From assembly GCA_036571765.1 (NCBI GenBank), contig BROE01000007.1, forward strand, positions 1,159,404-1,223,403: a stretch of 64,000 bases of DNA, read 5' to 3'. The notes under the pieces were generated by a model that saw only the letters and a list, made by a program, of their open reading frames with translations, did no database searches and was not told the origin of the DNA. Source of the DNA: Plecoglossus altivelis. Taxonomy: Eukaryota; Chordata; Actinopteri; Osmeriformes; Plecoglossidae. A program made the translations under genes and the position numbers. Shown one piece after another: positions 24,660 through 34,400 of the stretch; the first letter of the stretch is position 1; each line of letters begins with the position of its first letter.

Positions 24660-24860
24660 TTAAGACTTGCGACTTGACTTGGACTTGCAGCCAAAGACTT
24701 GAGACTTGACTTGGACTTGCGGCCAAAGACTTGAGACTTGACTTGGACTTGGGGCCAAAGACTTGAGACTTGACTTGGACTTGGGGCCAAAGACTTGAGA
24801 CTTGACTTGGACTTGAGGCCAAAGACTTGAGACTTGACTTGGACTTGAGGCCAAAGACTT
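24660..24860 (-). repeat. about 30-bp tandem repeats at the hAT 3' end
   Basis: Six to seven units of the form gacttgagacttgacttgg + acttgNggccaaa, differing at one or two positions. The 5' end of the element (23125-23245) has related 'gactcg' units. Such subterminal arrays are transposase-binding regions in known hAT elements. Confidence 0.9.
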
Positions 24861-25218
24861 GTGTACATCTCTGTACAGGTGGAGCTTTCTAATATGTGCC
24901 GTGTGCACAGTGAGTACAAAGATGCATTTTCTGAGCTGCATACACTATATGATGTCACAACCCAGATCAATGGTGTATCTTCAGCATCTTGTAAAGGTTC
25001 CTTCTCTAAACTCTCCTGTGTCTTGACACCATTTCACTGCACTATGTTACATGATAGGAAAAGCTAGCATTTGAGTATTTTGAAATTTATGCTTTAATAG
25101 GTTAGGGTAATCAAATGTAATCCAGACTGCCATCCATGCCTTCTGTCAAGGTATTGCACCATTGCAGGATTGCTTAGCAGGCATCTCTGCCCTCTTGCAC
25201 AGTTTTTTTGCCAAGGTT

Positions 25219-25821
25219 CTATGCAATTGTAACTGCCAACTCCACCTTCTCCTGCTCATTCACATTCAGCAGCACATTTTCAGAGTTTGCATCTGGAAAA
25301 TTGGGGTCCATTATCTGAAATGACCATATCTGGCTGGCCACACCAGGCAAAACTGACCCTTGCAGTGTTTGATTGCTGACTGCTGAGAAGATGGGGAGAA
25401 GGTCAATTTCCCGGAAGTCTGAGTAATGATTGACTACTAGCAGAAAGTATTTGACAGTGTGTTGGAAGAGACATACACTTGCTATTTGCACATCGGAAGC
25501 TCGTGGGACATCATCATGTCTCTCTATTGCTAAGTGGCATATTCATTGCAGATAGTGCGTATACTGACTGTATTTAATTTCACTCTGAATTCCTGGCCAA
25601 TACAGTGTGTCAAGTAATTGTCTGTAACAGGCCTCACCTCCTATATGATTTGAATGTGACTTGAGACCGGGAAATAATAACTCTCTGACCCTTGAATGTA
25701 AATCAATTTTGCACACAAAGGAGAACAAATCAATGTGTGTGTTCTTGGCTATTGCGTGATACCCTGGATTAATTGAAGCATATATGATATCAATGGCATT
25801 ATAAGCACAACATTTGATCAA
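25219..25821 (-). pseudogene. Gypsy (Ty3-type) retrotransposon integrase fragment
   Basis: Reading the minus strand, 25821-25543 contains the zinc-binding segment (HSNHIGGEACYRQLLDTLYW, with the His residues but the second Cys pair lost to a frame change). 25491-25219 contains the start of the catalytic core (VVNHYSDFREIDLLP, family form VDYYSDFxEVxxL). Order and strand agree. Frameshifts and lack of the rest of pol show that it is dead. No LTRs seen. Confidence 0.65.
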
Positions 25822-25984
25822 CTTTTAATGTTGGCCTATAGTGCTTGTGTATGACATTTGTGTTTAATGAAGGATCAAACTTAATGTTAGAAACTCAAAA
25901 CTACCCTTTTCCCCATTTGTATTTCAATACGGGAATTGGAGAAATTCTCTCGTCCATCTATTTAGATAGAGCAAAAGGCAGTGT

Positions 25985-26170
25985 TAATGTGGGATGGATC
26001 TGCCATGACCAATTGCTATAGTTTGGTCGTGTCATAGGTCATGCGCCAGAATGTAGCCAGTCAGGCTGTAAACAACTATTTGGAATGAGCAAAAGACTGT
26101 TTGAAGATGTCAAATTTAAGAATTCAAGGAATAATTGTAAATCTATAGTTGACACTAAGGCTAGTGATAT
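25985..26170 (-). mobile_element. helicase-fragment repeat family, copy D (terminal piece)
   Basis: Contains 'ttggtcgtgtcataggtcat', 'ctgtaaacaa' and 'ttggaatgagcaaaagactg', matching the end block of copies A, B and E in the orientation of copy A. Confidence 0.5.
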
Positions 26171-26499
26171 TATATACAGTCAACCATCTGGGCTTACCCC
26201 AGAAAGGCGACGTGGGGTCAGCACTGCCAGCTGGAGGTCTCTCGGAGGTCCAAGGTTCCATCTTTCAAGGCAGAACCAAACCCCAGACCCAGATACGTCT
26301 GTTTGCTGGCGCTCTTTAGAAAGTGCACTGTCAGAGCCATGGTTACTCCATGACGTTCTTTTTGCCAATATCTCTAATAAACAGTGCTAGCTATGCTTTG
26401 GCCTTGTTATTTCTTATCCCATCAAAACATGGAGACTGGATGAAACATATCGCCATATAGCATGTAACTGGCATACACTTTCTCCGTTATTCAACAATA

Positions 26500-27480
26500 C
26501 AGCACTCCTGACTCCATGGTGGGAGCAGAGGGGGGTTCATTTTCTAAAATAAATTGTTATTGAGGCTGGTTTATTACCTTTTTCTGACTTACAAAACGCA
26601 TTAAGTCTACCACATTCCAAATTTTTCTTTCAACTTCATTTAAGATCAGTTTTCAGGGCATACAGTGTCCCCTGGCAGGGATCTTTGCCCATCTATCCTA
26701 TCCAGACACTTTTTACTACTTGTAGTATAGTATCCAGGCTTGATCAGTTTTTGGTGATATCCGGCTGCTCTAAATTTCCTATTGAGAGAGTCTGGGAACG
26801 TGATTGCCCTGTCCTGAACACAGATCTTGACTTGCATGATGTATGGTCAAACATTCTGTAAGTATCACGCAATCCAGACCATCAGCAGATTCACTACAAT
26901 TTCATTCATAGGACATTTTTCACCCCTGTGAAAATGCACCACATGAAAGTAATTAACAGTCCTTTATGAACCCTCTGCCCACTAAAAGCTCAAGGTACAT
27001 ATTTTCACATGATCTGGGATTGCACTCCAGTTTGTCAATTCTGGAACATTGTTGCATCCAAAATATCTGCCAAGAGTATTTATACTGTACCTGATAGTAT
27101 CAGTGTTTTGAATCTGAATGATTTGTCAGCCCTAAACCTCAGAAAACCTGCTGTATTCGCTGGACATACAGCTGCCAAGAGCAACCCTTTGGAAAACTCC
27201 TCATGACTTGTCTGTTCAGTTGTCTGTTGCCTGACCCTTTCCTTTTTGGATGTCATATAAATGGAACTTTCTACAGCTCACATAAATGGAGGGTCAGAAA
27301 GGACTTGGGACACATGGCTGAACACTACTGAATTCTTGAAATCCATGCTGTAGACGTCTGCTATAACCTTCTTACGTCTACTTGTGCATGTGATCTGTTA
27401 TATTCCCTTATGTCTTATGTACTGTATGCGTCTTCGTTAATGTATTTTGTTTGTCTGTGTGTTTCTGTATGTATTGTCTG
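26500..27480 (+). pseudogene. L1/Tx1-type LINE ORF2 C-terminal relic
   Basis: Pieces of the ORF2 C-terminus in order: VHFLKIN..., a stretch with PWQGSLPIYP-like coding near 26670, FPIERVWERDCPVLNTDLDLHDVWSN (in pieces near 26770-26850), HHMKVINSP near 26940, then TYFHMIWDCTPVCQFWNIVA near 27000. The last is the Cys/His motif region typical of L1 elements. Several frameshifts. Followed by a probable 3' UTR. Confidence 0.55.
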
Positions 27481-27542
27481 TAAACTGCAGACATCATTCT
27501 TACTGTTGTCCATCCATCCATTTTCCATCCATTTTCTTCTGC

Positions 27543-28478
27543 TTATCCGGGGCCGGGTCGCGAGGGCAGCAATCTGAGCAGGGAGGCCCAGACTTCCTTC
27601 TCCACACACACCTCCTCCAGCTCCTCCCGGGGAATCCCGAGGCGTTCCCAGGCCAGCCGAGAGACATAATCCCTCCAGCGTGTCCTGGGTCTTCCCCGGG
27701 GCCGCATTACTGTAGGACATGCCTGGAACACCTCCCGAGGGAGGCGTCCAGGAGGCACCTGAAACAGATGCCCAAGCCACCTCAGCTGGCTCTTCTCGAC
27801 GTGGAGGAGCAGCGGCTCTACTCCGAGCTCCTCCTGTGTGACCGAGCTCCTCACCTTATCTCTAAGGGAGCACCCGGCCAACCTGCGGAGAAAAATCATT
27901 TCGACCGCTTGTATCCGCGATCTCGTCCTTTCGGTCATTACCCAAAGTTCATGACCGTAGGTGAGAATAGGAACGTAGATAGACCTCAGCTCCTTCTTCA
28001 CCACAACGGACCGGTACAGAGAGCGCATCACTGCAGCTGCTGCACCGATCTGCCTGTCAATCTCAAGTTCCGTCCTTCCCTTACTCGTGAACAAGACCCC
28101 GAGATACTTGAACTCCTCCACTTGAAGCAAGCGCTCCCCACCCACCCGGAGGGAGCAAGCCGCCTTTTTCCGGTCGAGAACCATGGCCTCAGATTTCGAG
28201 GTGCTGATTCCCATCCCGGCTGCCTCACACTCGGCTGCAAACCGCTCGAGTGCATGCTGTAGGTCCGGGTCCGATGGAGCCATCAGGACAACATCATCCG
28301 CGAATAGCAGAGATGAAATCCTGTGCCCCCAAAACCAGACCACGAGGGACATGGTCGAACGCCTTCTCCAGGTCCACAAAGCACATGTGAACTGGTTGGG
28401 AAAACTCCCATGAACCCTCAAGCACCCGATGAAGTGTGTAGAGCTGGTCCAGTGTTCCGCGGCCAGGACGAAACCCAC
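27543..28478 (-). pseudogene. LINE copy 1: reverse transcriptase 3' half and C-terminal domain
   Basis: 311 codons. RT motif C region SLLFADDVVLMAPSD, then KSEAMVLDRK, EEFKYLGVLF (thumb entry), AAAVMRSLYR, LTYGHELWVM, LRWLGHLF and GRPRTRWRDYVSRLAWERLG. This tail is typical of this LINE group. The frame departs from the upstream RT part by an indel near 28400-28480, where the fingers/palm segment between FVDLEKAFD and FADD is also shortened. Confidence 0.85.
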
Positions 28479-29040
28479 ACTGCTCTTCCTGAATCCGAGG
28501 TTCGACTATCGGACGGATTCTCCTCTCCAGTACCCTGGCATAGACCTTACCAGGGAGGCTGAGGAGTGTGATCCCCCTGTAGTTGGAACACACCCTCCGG
28601 TCCCCCTTCTTATAAAGGGGTACCACCACCCCGGTCTGCCAGTCCAGCGGCACCGTCCCAAGGCGCCACGCAATGTTGAAGAGACGTGTCAGCCTCAACA
28701 GCCCCACAACATCCAGAGACTTAAGATACTCGGGGCGGATCTCATCTACCCCTGGGGCTTTGCCACCGAGTAGCCCACCGACCACCTCTGTGACTTCCGC
28801 CTGGGTGACCGATGAGTCCACCTCTGGGTCCTCAGCCTCTGCTTCCTCCTCGGAAGATGTGACAGCAGGATTGAGGAGATCCTCAAAGTATTCAATCCAA
28901 CGTCCAACAACATCCCCAGTTGAGGTCAGCAGCTCCCCGCCCGCACCGTACACAGTGTTGGTGAAGAATCGCTTCTCCCCCCTGAGTCGGCGAACGGTTT
29001 GCCAGAATTTCCTTGCGGCCGTCCGGTAGTCCTTCTCCAT
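28294..29040 (-). pseudogene. LINE copy 1: reverse transcriptase 5' half
   Basis: About 248 codons: KFWQTVRRLRG, TGDVVGRWIEYFEDLLN, GGKAPGVDEIRPEYLK, GVVVPLYKKGDRRVCSNYRGITLLS, EEQCGFRPGRGTLDQLY and VHMCFVDLEKAFDHVPRG (motif A). After motif A the sequence jumps towards the FADD region, so motif B is deleted. Confidence 0.85.
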
Positions 29041-29046
29041 GGCCTC

Positions 29047-30207
29047 CTAGAATTCCTCCCGGACCCGAGTTTTCGCCTCTGCGACAATCCGAGCCGCGGC
29101 ACGCTTGGCCTGCCGATACCTGCCAACTGTCTCAGGAGTCCCACAAGCCAACCAGGCTCGATAGGACTCCTTCTTCAGTTTGACAGCATCCCTTAATTCC
29201 GGTGTCCACCACCGGGTTCGGGGATTCCCGTCGCGACTGGCACCAGAGACCTTACGACCGCAGCTCCAGGCCGCCGCATCAACAACGGAGGCCGAGAACA
29301 TAGTCCACTCAGACTCAATGTCCCCAGCCCCCCTGGAATCTGTGAGAAACTCTCCCGGAGGTGCGAGTTAAAGACCCTGCTGACAGAAAGCTCCGCCAGA
29401 CGTTCCCAACAGACCGTCACGATACGCTTGGGCCTGCCAGGTCTGTCCGACTTCCTCCTCCACCAGCGGATCCAGCTCACGACCAGGTGGTGATTGGTTG
29501 ACAGCTCCGCCCCTCTCTTTCCCCAGGTGTCCGAGACACGCGGCCGGAGGTCAGAGGACACGACAACAAAGTCGATCATCGACCTTCGGCCTAGGGTGCC
29601 CTGGTGCCACGTGCACTGATGGACGCCCTTGTGCTCGAACATGGTGTTCGTTATGGACAAACTGTAACTAGCACAGAAGTCCAACAACAAAATACCGCTC
29701 GGGTTCAAATCGGGGGGGGGCATTTTTCCCAATCACCCCTCTCCAGGTGTCACTGTCGTTGCCCACGTGGGCATTGAAGTCCCCCAGCAGAACAATGGAG
29801 CCCCCGGTCGGTGCACTATCCAGTACCCCTCCCAGGGACCCCAAGAAGGCCGGGTACTCTGCACTGCTGTTCGGCCCATAGACCGATACAACAGTGAGAG
29901 ACCTGTCCCCGGCTTGAAGGCGCAGGGACACGACCCTCTCGTCTACTGGGGTAAACGCCAACACGTGGCAGCTGAGCCACGGGGCTATGAGCAAGCGTCC
30001 ACGCCAGCCCGCCGCCTCTCTCCGCGAGCAACGCCAGAGAAATGTAGAGTAGATAAATGTAGAGTAGATAAATGTAGAGATAATGGATCCAGAAACCAGG
30101 CTGTGCGTGGAGGTGAGGCCGACTATATCTAGCCGGTAACGCTCTACCTCCTGCACAAGCTCGGGCTCCTTCCCTGCCAGTGAGGTTACATTCCATGTCC
30201 CCAGCAC
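29047..30207 (-). pseudogene. LINE copy 1: AP endonuclease domain and linker
   Basis: Minus-strand frames 30207-29668, 29732-29193 and 29301-29047. Endonuclease landmarks: LGTWNVTSL, SVYGPNSSAEYPAF, VLLGDFNAHVGNDSDTW, NTMFEHKGVHQCTWHQGT, RRSMIDFVVVSSDLRP and STNHHLVVSWIRWW. The GDFN, DF(V) and DHH-like catalytic motifs are visible (the last as TNHH). A G run near 29708-29717 carries one frameshift. Compared with copy 2, a short tandem insertion (tagagtagataaatg units, 30045-30080) disrupts the N-terminal part. Confidence 0.85.
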
Positions 30208-30649
30208 TAGAGACCGTGTGCATGGCCTCGGTCATCCAGGCACCTGCCCCTGACCGCTGCCCAAAACACACTGCACCGACCGCCTACAGTCCTTCCTGTG
30301 GGTGGTGGGCCTGCAGGAAGGTGATCCCACCTTGTCTTTTCGGGCTATACCCGGCCGGGTCCCATGGGCAAAGACCCGGCCACCAGGCGCTCGCCTGCGA
30401 GCACCCACACCAGGCCTGGCTCCAGGGTGGGGCCCCCGCCACTCCGGGCTACGTAGCGATTCTCCTTTTTTTGGTCATCATAGGGGTTTTGGTGAACTGC
30501 ACTTAGTCTGGCTAGTCACCTAGGACCAATTTGCCTTGGGAAACCCTACCAGGGGCTTATTGGTCCTGACAACATAGCTCCTGGGATCATTCAAGCACTC
30601 AAACCCCTCCACCATGTTAAGGTGGCGGTTCAAGGAGGGGCTAGTGAGC

Positions 30650-30782
30650 TTTTCAGGTAGTTTTTCCCTGTCTTCCTTGAGTGTCTTGGTTGGTTGAGGG
30701 GCAGTTCTGTGGGCATATGTGAAGCCCTCTGTGACATTACTTGTAAAAAGGTCTATGAAAATAAACTTTGATTTGATTTGAC
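30650..30782 (+). repeat. interspersed repeat with TTTGAT tail, copy 2
   Basis: Matches 4918-5065 over 'ccctgtcttcctt', 'ttggttggttgagg', 'gcagttctgtgggcatatg', 'tgaagccctctgtgacatt' and 'tgtaaaaagg', ending in tttgatttgatttga. It is squeezed between the LINE 5' end and helicase-family copy E. Confidence 0.6.
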
Positions 30783-31470
30783 ATTTACACCAACATTCCA
30801 AGTAGGTGTTCTATAATAGAGCTTCAAAGCTGGGCCGTAACAAACCAGGCAAGTAACGGGTTAAATATGCAGCCCTCCAGTCTTTTAGAATGCATCCATT
30901 ACCATAAAAGCTTGGACAGAATGTTCCTGTCAAAGTTAGAGAATTTCCGTCGGGACCCATAGAGTTTTACAAGGTGTGGGGTCTCTGTCTCTCTTGTCAG
31001 TGGAATGGTCCCGTCTACGTCGTCTACTCATTCTTCCACATCTGAAAAATATCTGTATCATGCAGAAGCATTGAAGTTATTGCACTAGTTTGAAGCCTTG
31101 AAGGTACTTTACTGCATGGGTGGCAGACCACAAACGACCAAAGCGGCGTTTGTGAATGATTAGTTGACTGTATACATCATCACTAGCCTTAGTGTCAAAT
31201 TTACATCTACAATTTACAATTGTTCCTTTAATTCTTAAATTTGACCTCTGCAAACACTTCTCTGCTCATTCCAACTTGTTTACAGGCTGTGTAAAAGTGA
31301 CAACATCCCGGCACATGACCTATGTCACGACCAAACGTCAGCGATTGGTTTTGGCAGATCAAAAGGGGCTCTGGGCATATCCAATAGTTTAAAACTTCAA
31401 CAGCGTACCCACCTTAAAGGGCGTAATATTTGTTAATGGATAGGTCACAGACTCCCTGTACAAATTTCTG
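30782..31470 (+). mobile_element. helicase-fragment repeat family, copy E (3' part)
   Basis: Matches copy B (about 16990-17680) in order: 'ttctataatagagcttcaa', 'acaaaccaggcaagtaac', 'cagccctccagtctttt', 'ggtgtggggtctctgt', 'cttccacatctgaaaa', 'gcatgggtggcagacc', 'gctcattccaacttgtttac', 'atccaatagttt'. The helicase segment is not present. Confidence 0.65.
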
Positions 31471-34400
31471 TCATTTAGACCCCCGAAGAGAGCACAAGGG
31501 TTAGGTCTTAAACAATGATGTTGAAATTATGATATTTCTGCCCAATATGATACGAAATGTGAAAAGGTCCATATACAAACAGAAAATATATATTTTCTTT
31601 TATCTTAGCTATATCAGCCGCTCAGTAAGAGACTCACAGGAGTACACATACAGCCACATGCAGCTCATGAGCCACCATTGATTTAGAGACTGAATGAATT
31701 TCTAAGTTTCCATAGATAGGCTCTGAAGTGACTATCTCTGGCCATGTAACAAGAGTGGAACTGCAACCAGTTCAGAAGCCATAAGTGTCCTGAGTGAGAG
31801 TTCTCCCCTTATTAGACATCATCAGCTGTTTATTAATCCATTTTTCTTCAGTCTTTTGTTCTTGAAAACTCAATTGACGTCATCTTTCATTGCTCAAGTA
31901 CACAATTCTAATCCAAAAAACACAAGTCACCAAGAACACCAACAATACCTGGAGTCATTCTTAATTTGCACCTTTTATCAAGGATCCATTGCATAGTGAC
32001 TTAGCCATCGAGAGTGCATCCAATTTACCAGACCTCATTGCGGGAAGAAACGCATCTGCGACCCTTCTCCGTCCTGGCGGTCTTACAAGACCATTCTCAC
32101 AATACACTTGGCAGGAAGGTTCCTCTCAAGAACTCAAATACATTTTTAGATATTCTCTGATGATGTGAGCACGTCTCGGCGATACATCACAATAAAGGTC
32201 TTTGCTCATATTGTCCATAATAGTAACAAGGGCCCTTATAAAAGGTCCACCCAGTTACACTTATAACAGTATTAACCAATGCCAAAACAATTGTATACTT
32301 ATATCTGGTGTAAATCACAATAGCAGACCTTTTACAGAGGGTAGGTTTATCAAAGACTGTGCCTTGAAAATGGTGGGGAACATTTGCCCTGAGATGAAGC
32401 CAGAATTTGACTGTCTCATAACACCTGGCTCAGAACTGTGGAACAGATACATTTTTGGATATATCATCAGAGATTTTGACACAATTCAGGGATTTTTAGA
32501 GGGGTTTAGGACAACATGAATGTAACAGAGTTGCTGCTCTACTCAAAAGCCCAAACAGATAGAACCAACTTATTTGTTGCTGATGGTGCAGCTCTTGATG
32601 GTTGAAACTACCACGGAGTAAAGTTTGTGTAATTATTACCAATGGTGTCCCTACTATAACTGGTGAATGAAGTGGACTGTCCACACGGATCAGCAATAAT
32701 GTCAGTGAAGAAGGAGGTTAAACTCCATTGTGTAAGGCAATCAATTCCATTCACTCCAAAGCTCTACTTCACCGCCAGCTTCAGCAATTCTTGCTTCACG
32801 TACATAATTTATCACAACAATGAGAGGTGGTTCAGTTGGGGGTCTGCATTGCAGCACAACGTTTCTCTCGCAGAGGGGAACATTTTAATTTTTATATGAA
32901 AGAGAGGCAACCAGTGCAAGAACTGTCTGATCCTGTATGGCTAGAAGATTTGACTTCTATGGTTGACAGAACGAAACATCTAAGTGCGCTGAATATTAAA
33001 AAGTTGAATAATAAAGGCCATCTTGTAGGACAACTACCACTTTCGTTTAATGGGTACATTAAGCACTCAAGATATGTATTGTAATTTTTATAATGTCTCC
33101 AAATGGTTGAAAGGCAAGTATTGTCTTTTTTTGCAGTCGCAGATTTTTTTTATACGCAATGTGGTGTTGATGTCATATAAGGTAGATGTGGAGGAGACAA
33201 GGCTCAGTCTAGTACTAGGACTAAGGCAACTAACTAGGATGAGGAAGTTGTGGCAAGAAATAATAGTGTGTATATGGCCCACAGCCAAATAATTTCGAAC
33301 CAGGTAGATGTAAGATGGCGAATGATGAATTGCCTGTAACTGGTGACTGACAAAGCCAATTAAATGTGTGGTCCAAAAATAATGAGTGGAGTCTTGAAGT
33401 GGAGACTAGTAGGGACACGACTTCATTTAGCAACAAGTGATGAGGAATTATCAACTTTTTACGGCCAGTGAGCATTTAGCATATTTTCTTACTGCCAGTA
33501 AATAGCACGTAAAGTCAGGATTTACTTTATATACAGTGACCGTGTCATTAATTCAGATAAGTATAGGCAAACTTACCTCAAAACAGAAGGCAACTTGCTA
33601 GCCATGGGCTAACTTGCCAGTCCCATCTATGAAATACCGCCCCCCAAGATCATACATAATCTCACATTTTCCCCAACGTTGTAAACACATACCCGACTAG
33701 ATATCCCACGTTTAGATGATGGCCTTGTTTATTTCGAAGCGTTTACCTCTTCTTTCGGTGAAATTGTTTTTGCATCGTGTCTATTCTGCTTGCATTTGCC
33801 AGGTGCTTTTGTTGACATGGACAAATTGTACCCAGTGTCTGAGGTTTGCCTTGTCCTTGGACTTTGTGTCCTGTTTGGGTGGAGTTTTTACACCAAGTAC
33901 AAACACAGAACTACACAATTGCCAGCCACACTATCTAATACGGAACACTATCACACCACTTGTTACTCTCGTCTATCTCAAGGGTCTAAAGTTGTTTACT
34001 TCTTGTGATGTAATGCCATTGCCATGCAATGCCTTGTGGGAGAAAGATGAGTTGTTGCAAGCTGCATTAAAATAGTAGCTTATTATTCGTATTATAACTT
34101 GTTTTGTAACACCCAACAACATGAAATACAATGGTTATCAGTTAATCCGTTAAAAAAACTGCAAAATGGCTTTAAATTTTCAAGGACGAGATGCAGTGGT
34201 GACACAGCTAAATGCACACATCACAGCCTTTTTAACCAAGCCACAACTTTCCCAAGAACACATACATACAGTTAATACATGGACTACTGGCACTAATTTT
34301 ATTAAACTCTTGAACAAGATTCGGCTATAACTGCTGATTTTACTTTCTGAATGATCTTGTCAAAGATCAAAGATGAAAAGCAAATTTCAACAACAGACAG

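Larger units (their letters stand above)
23117..24873 (+). mobile_element. nested hAT transposon with 8-bp target-site duplication
   Basis: Ends CAGAGATG (23117) and CATCTCTG (to 24873) are flanked by the direct 8-bp duplication TACAGGTG (23109-23116 and 24874-24881). The 1757-bp element carries the 5' part of a two-exon transposase gene and is rich in 'gactcg/gacttg' subterminal repeats at both ends. The transposase C-terminus is missing, so this is a deletion derivative. It inserted into the older hAT relic. Confidence 0.9.
22430..25075 (+). pseudogene. old hAT-type transposase relic, interrupted by a younger hAT
   Basis: Scattered but ordered pieces of a DUF4371/ZMYM1-type hAT transposase: LTQLNAKYVTTQML (near 22630), QHYDGASVM...GVQALL (near 22712), then after a frameshift PYIHCYNHQQHLAVVQLG (near 22790). 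Further pieces follow near 22985-23100 and continue after 24882 with VELSNMCRVHSEYKDAFSEL. The DGAS and HCYNH motifs are the family's catalytic-core signatures. Many stops and frameshifts show that it is dead. The nested element at 23117-24873 splits it. Confidence 0.65.
27508..30640 (-). mobile_element. APE-type LINE (non-LTR retrotransposon), near full length, copy 1
   Basis: Reads 3' to 5' on the + strand. The 3' end has ggatggatgg-type units at 27508-27530 and the 5' end has 'cccctccttgaaccgccacc' (complement near 30620). Coding order on the minus strand: endonuclease, linker, reverse transcriptase, C-terminal domain. A second copy lies at 48535-50430 and an older third one at 59345-59665. 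Frames are broken by several indels, so it is inactive. I find no matching target-site duplication. The family is widespread in fish genomes; I do not assign a clade. Confidence 0.88.

Noticed and set aside
24660..24860. Regular 30-bp repeats as a possible CRISPR array.
   Set aside because: Units are directly adjacent with no spacers, inside a hAT transposon of a vertebrate.
27447..28262. 271-codon + strand frame over LINE copy 1.
   Set aside because: It is the antisense shadow of the reverse transcriptase frame; no domain on the + strand.
33716..34075. 119-codon frame as a candidate gene.
   Set aside because: No domain, no splice-consistent neighbours, composition like random translation.
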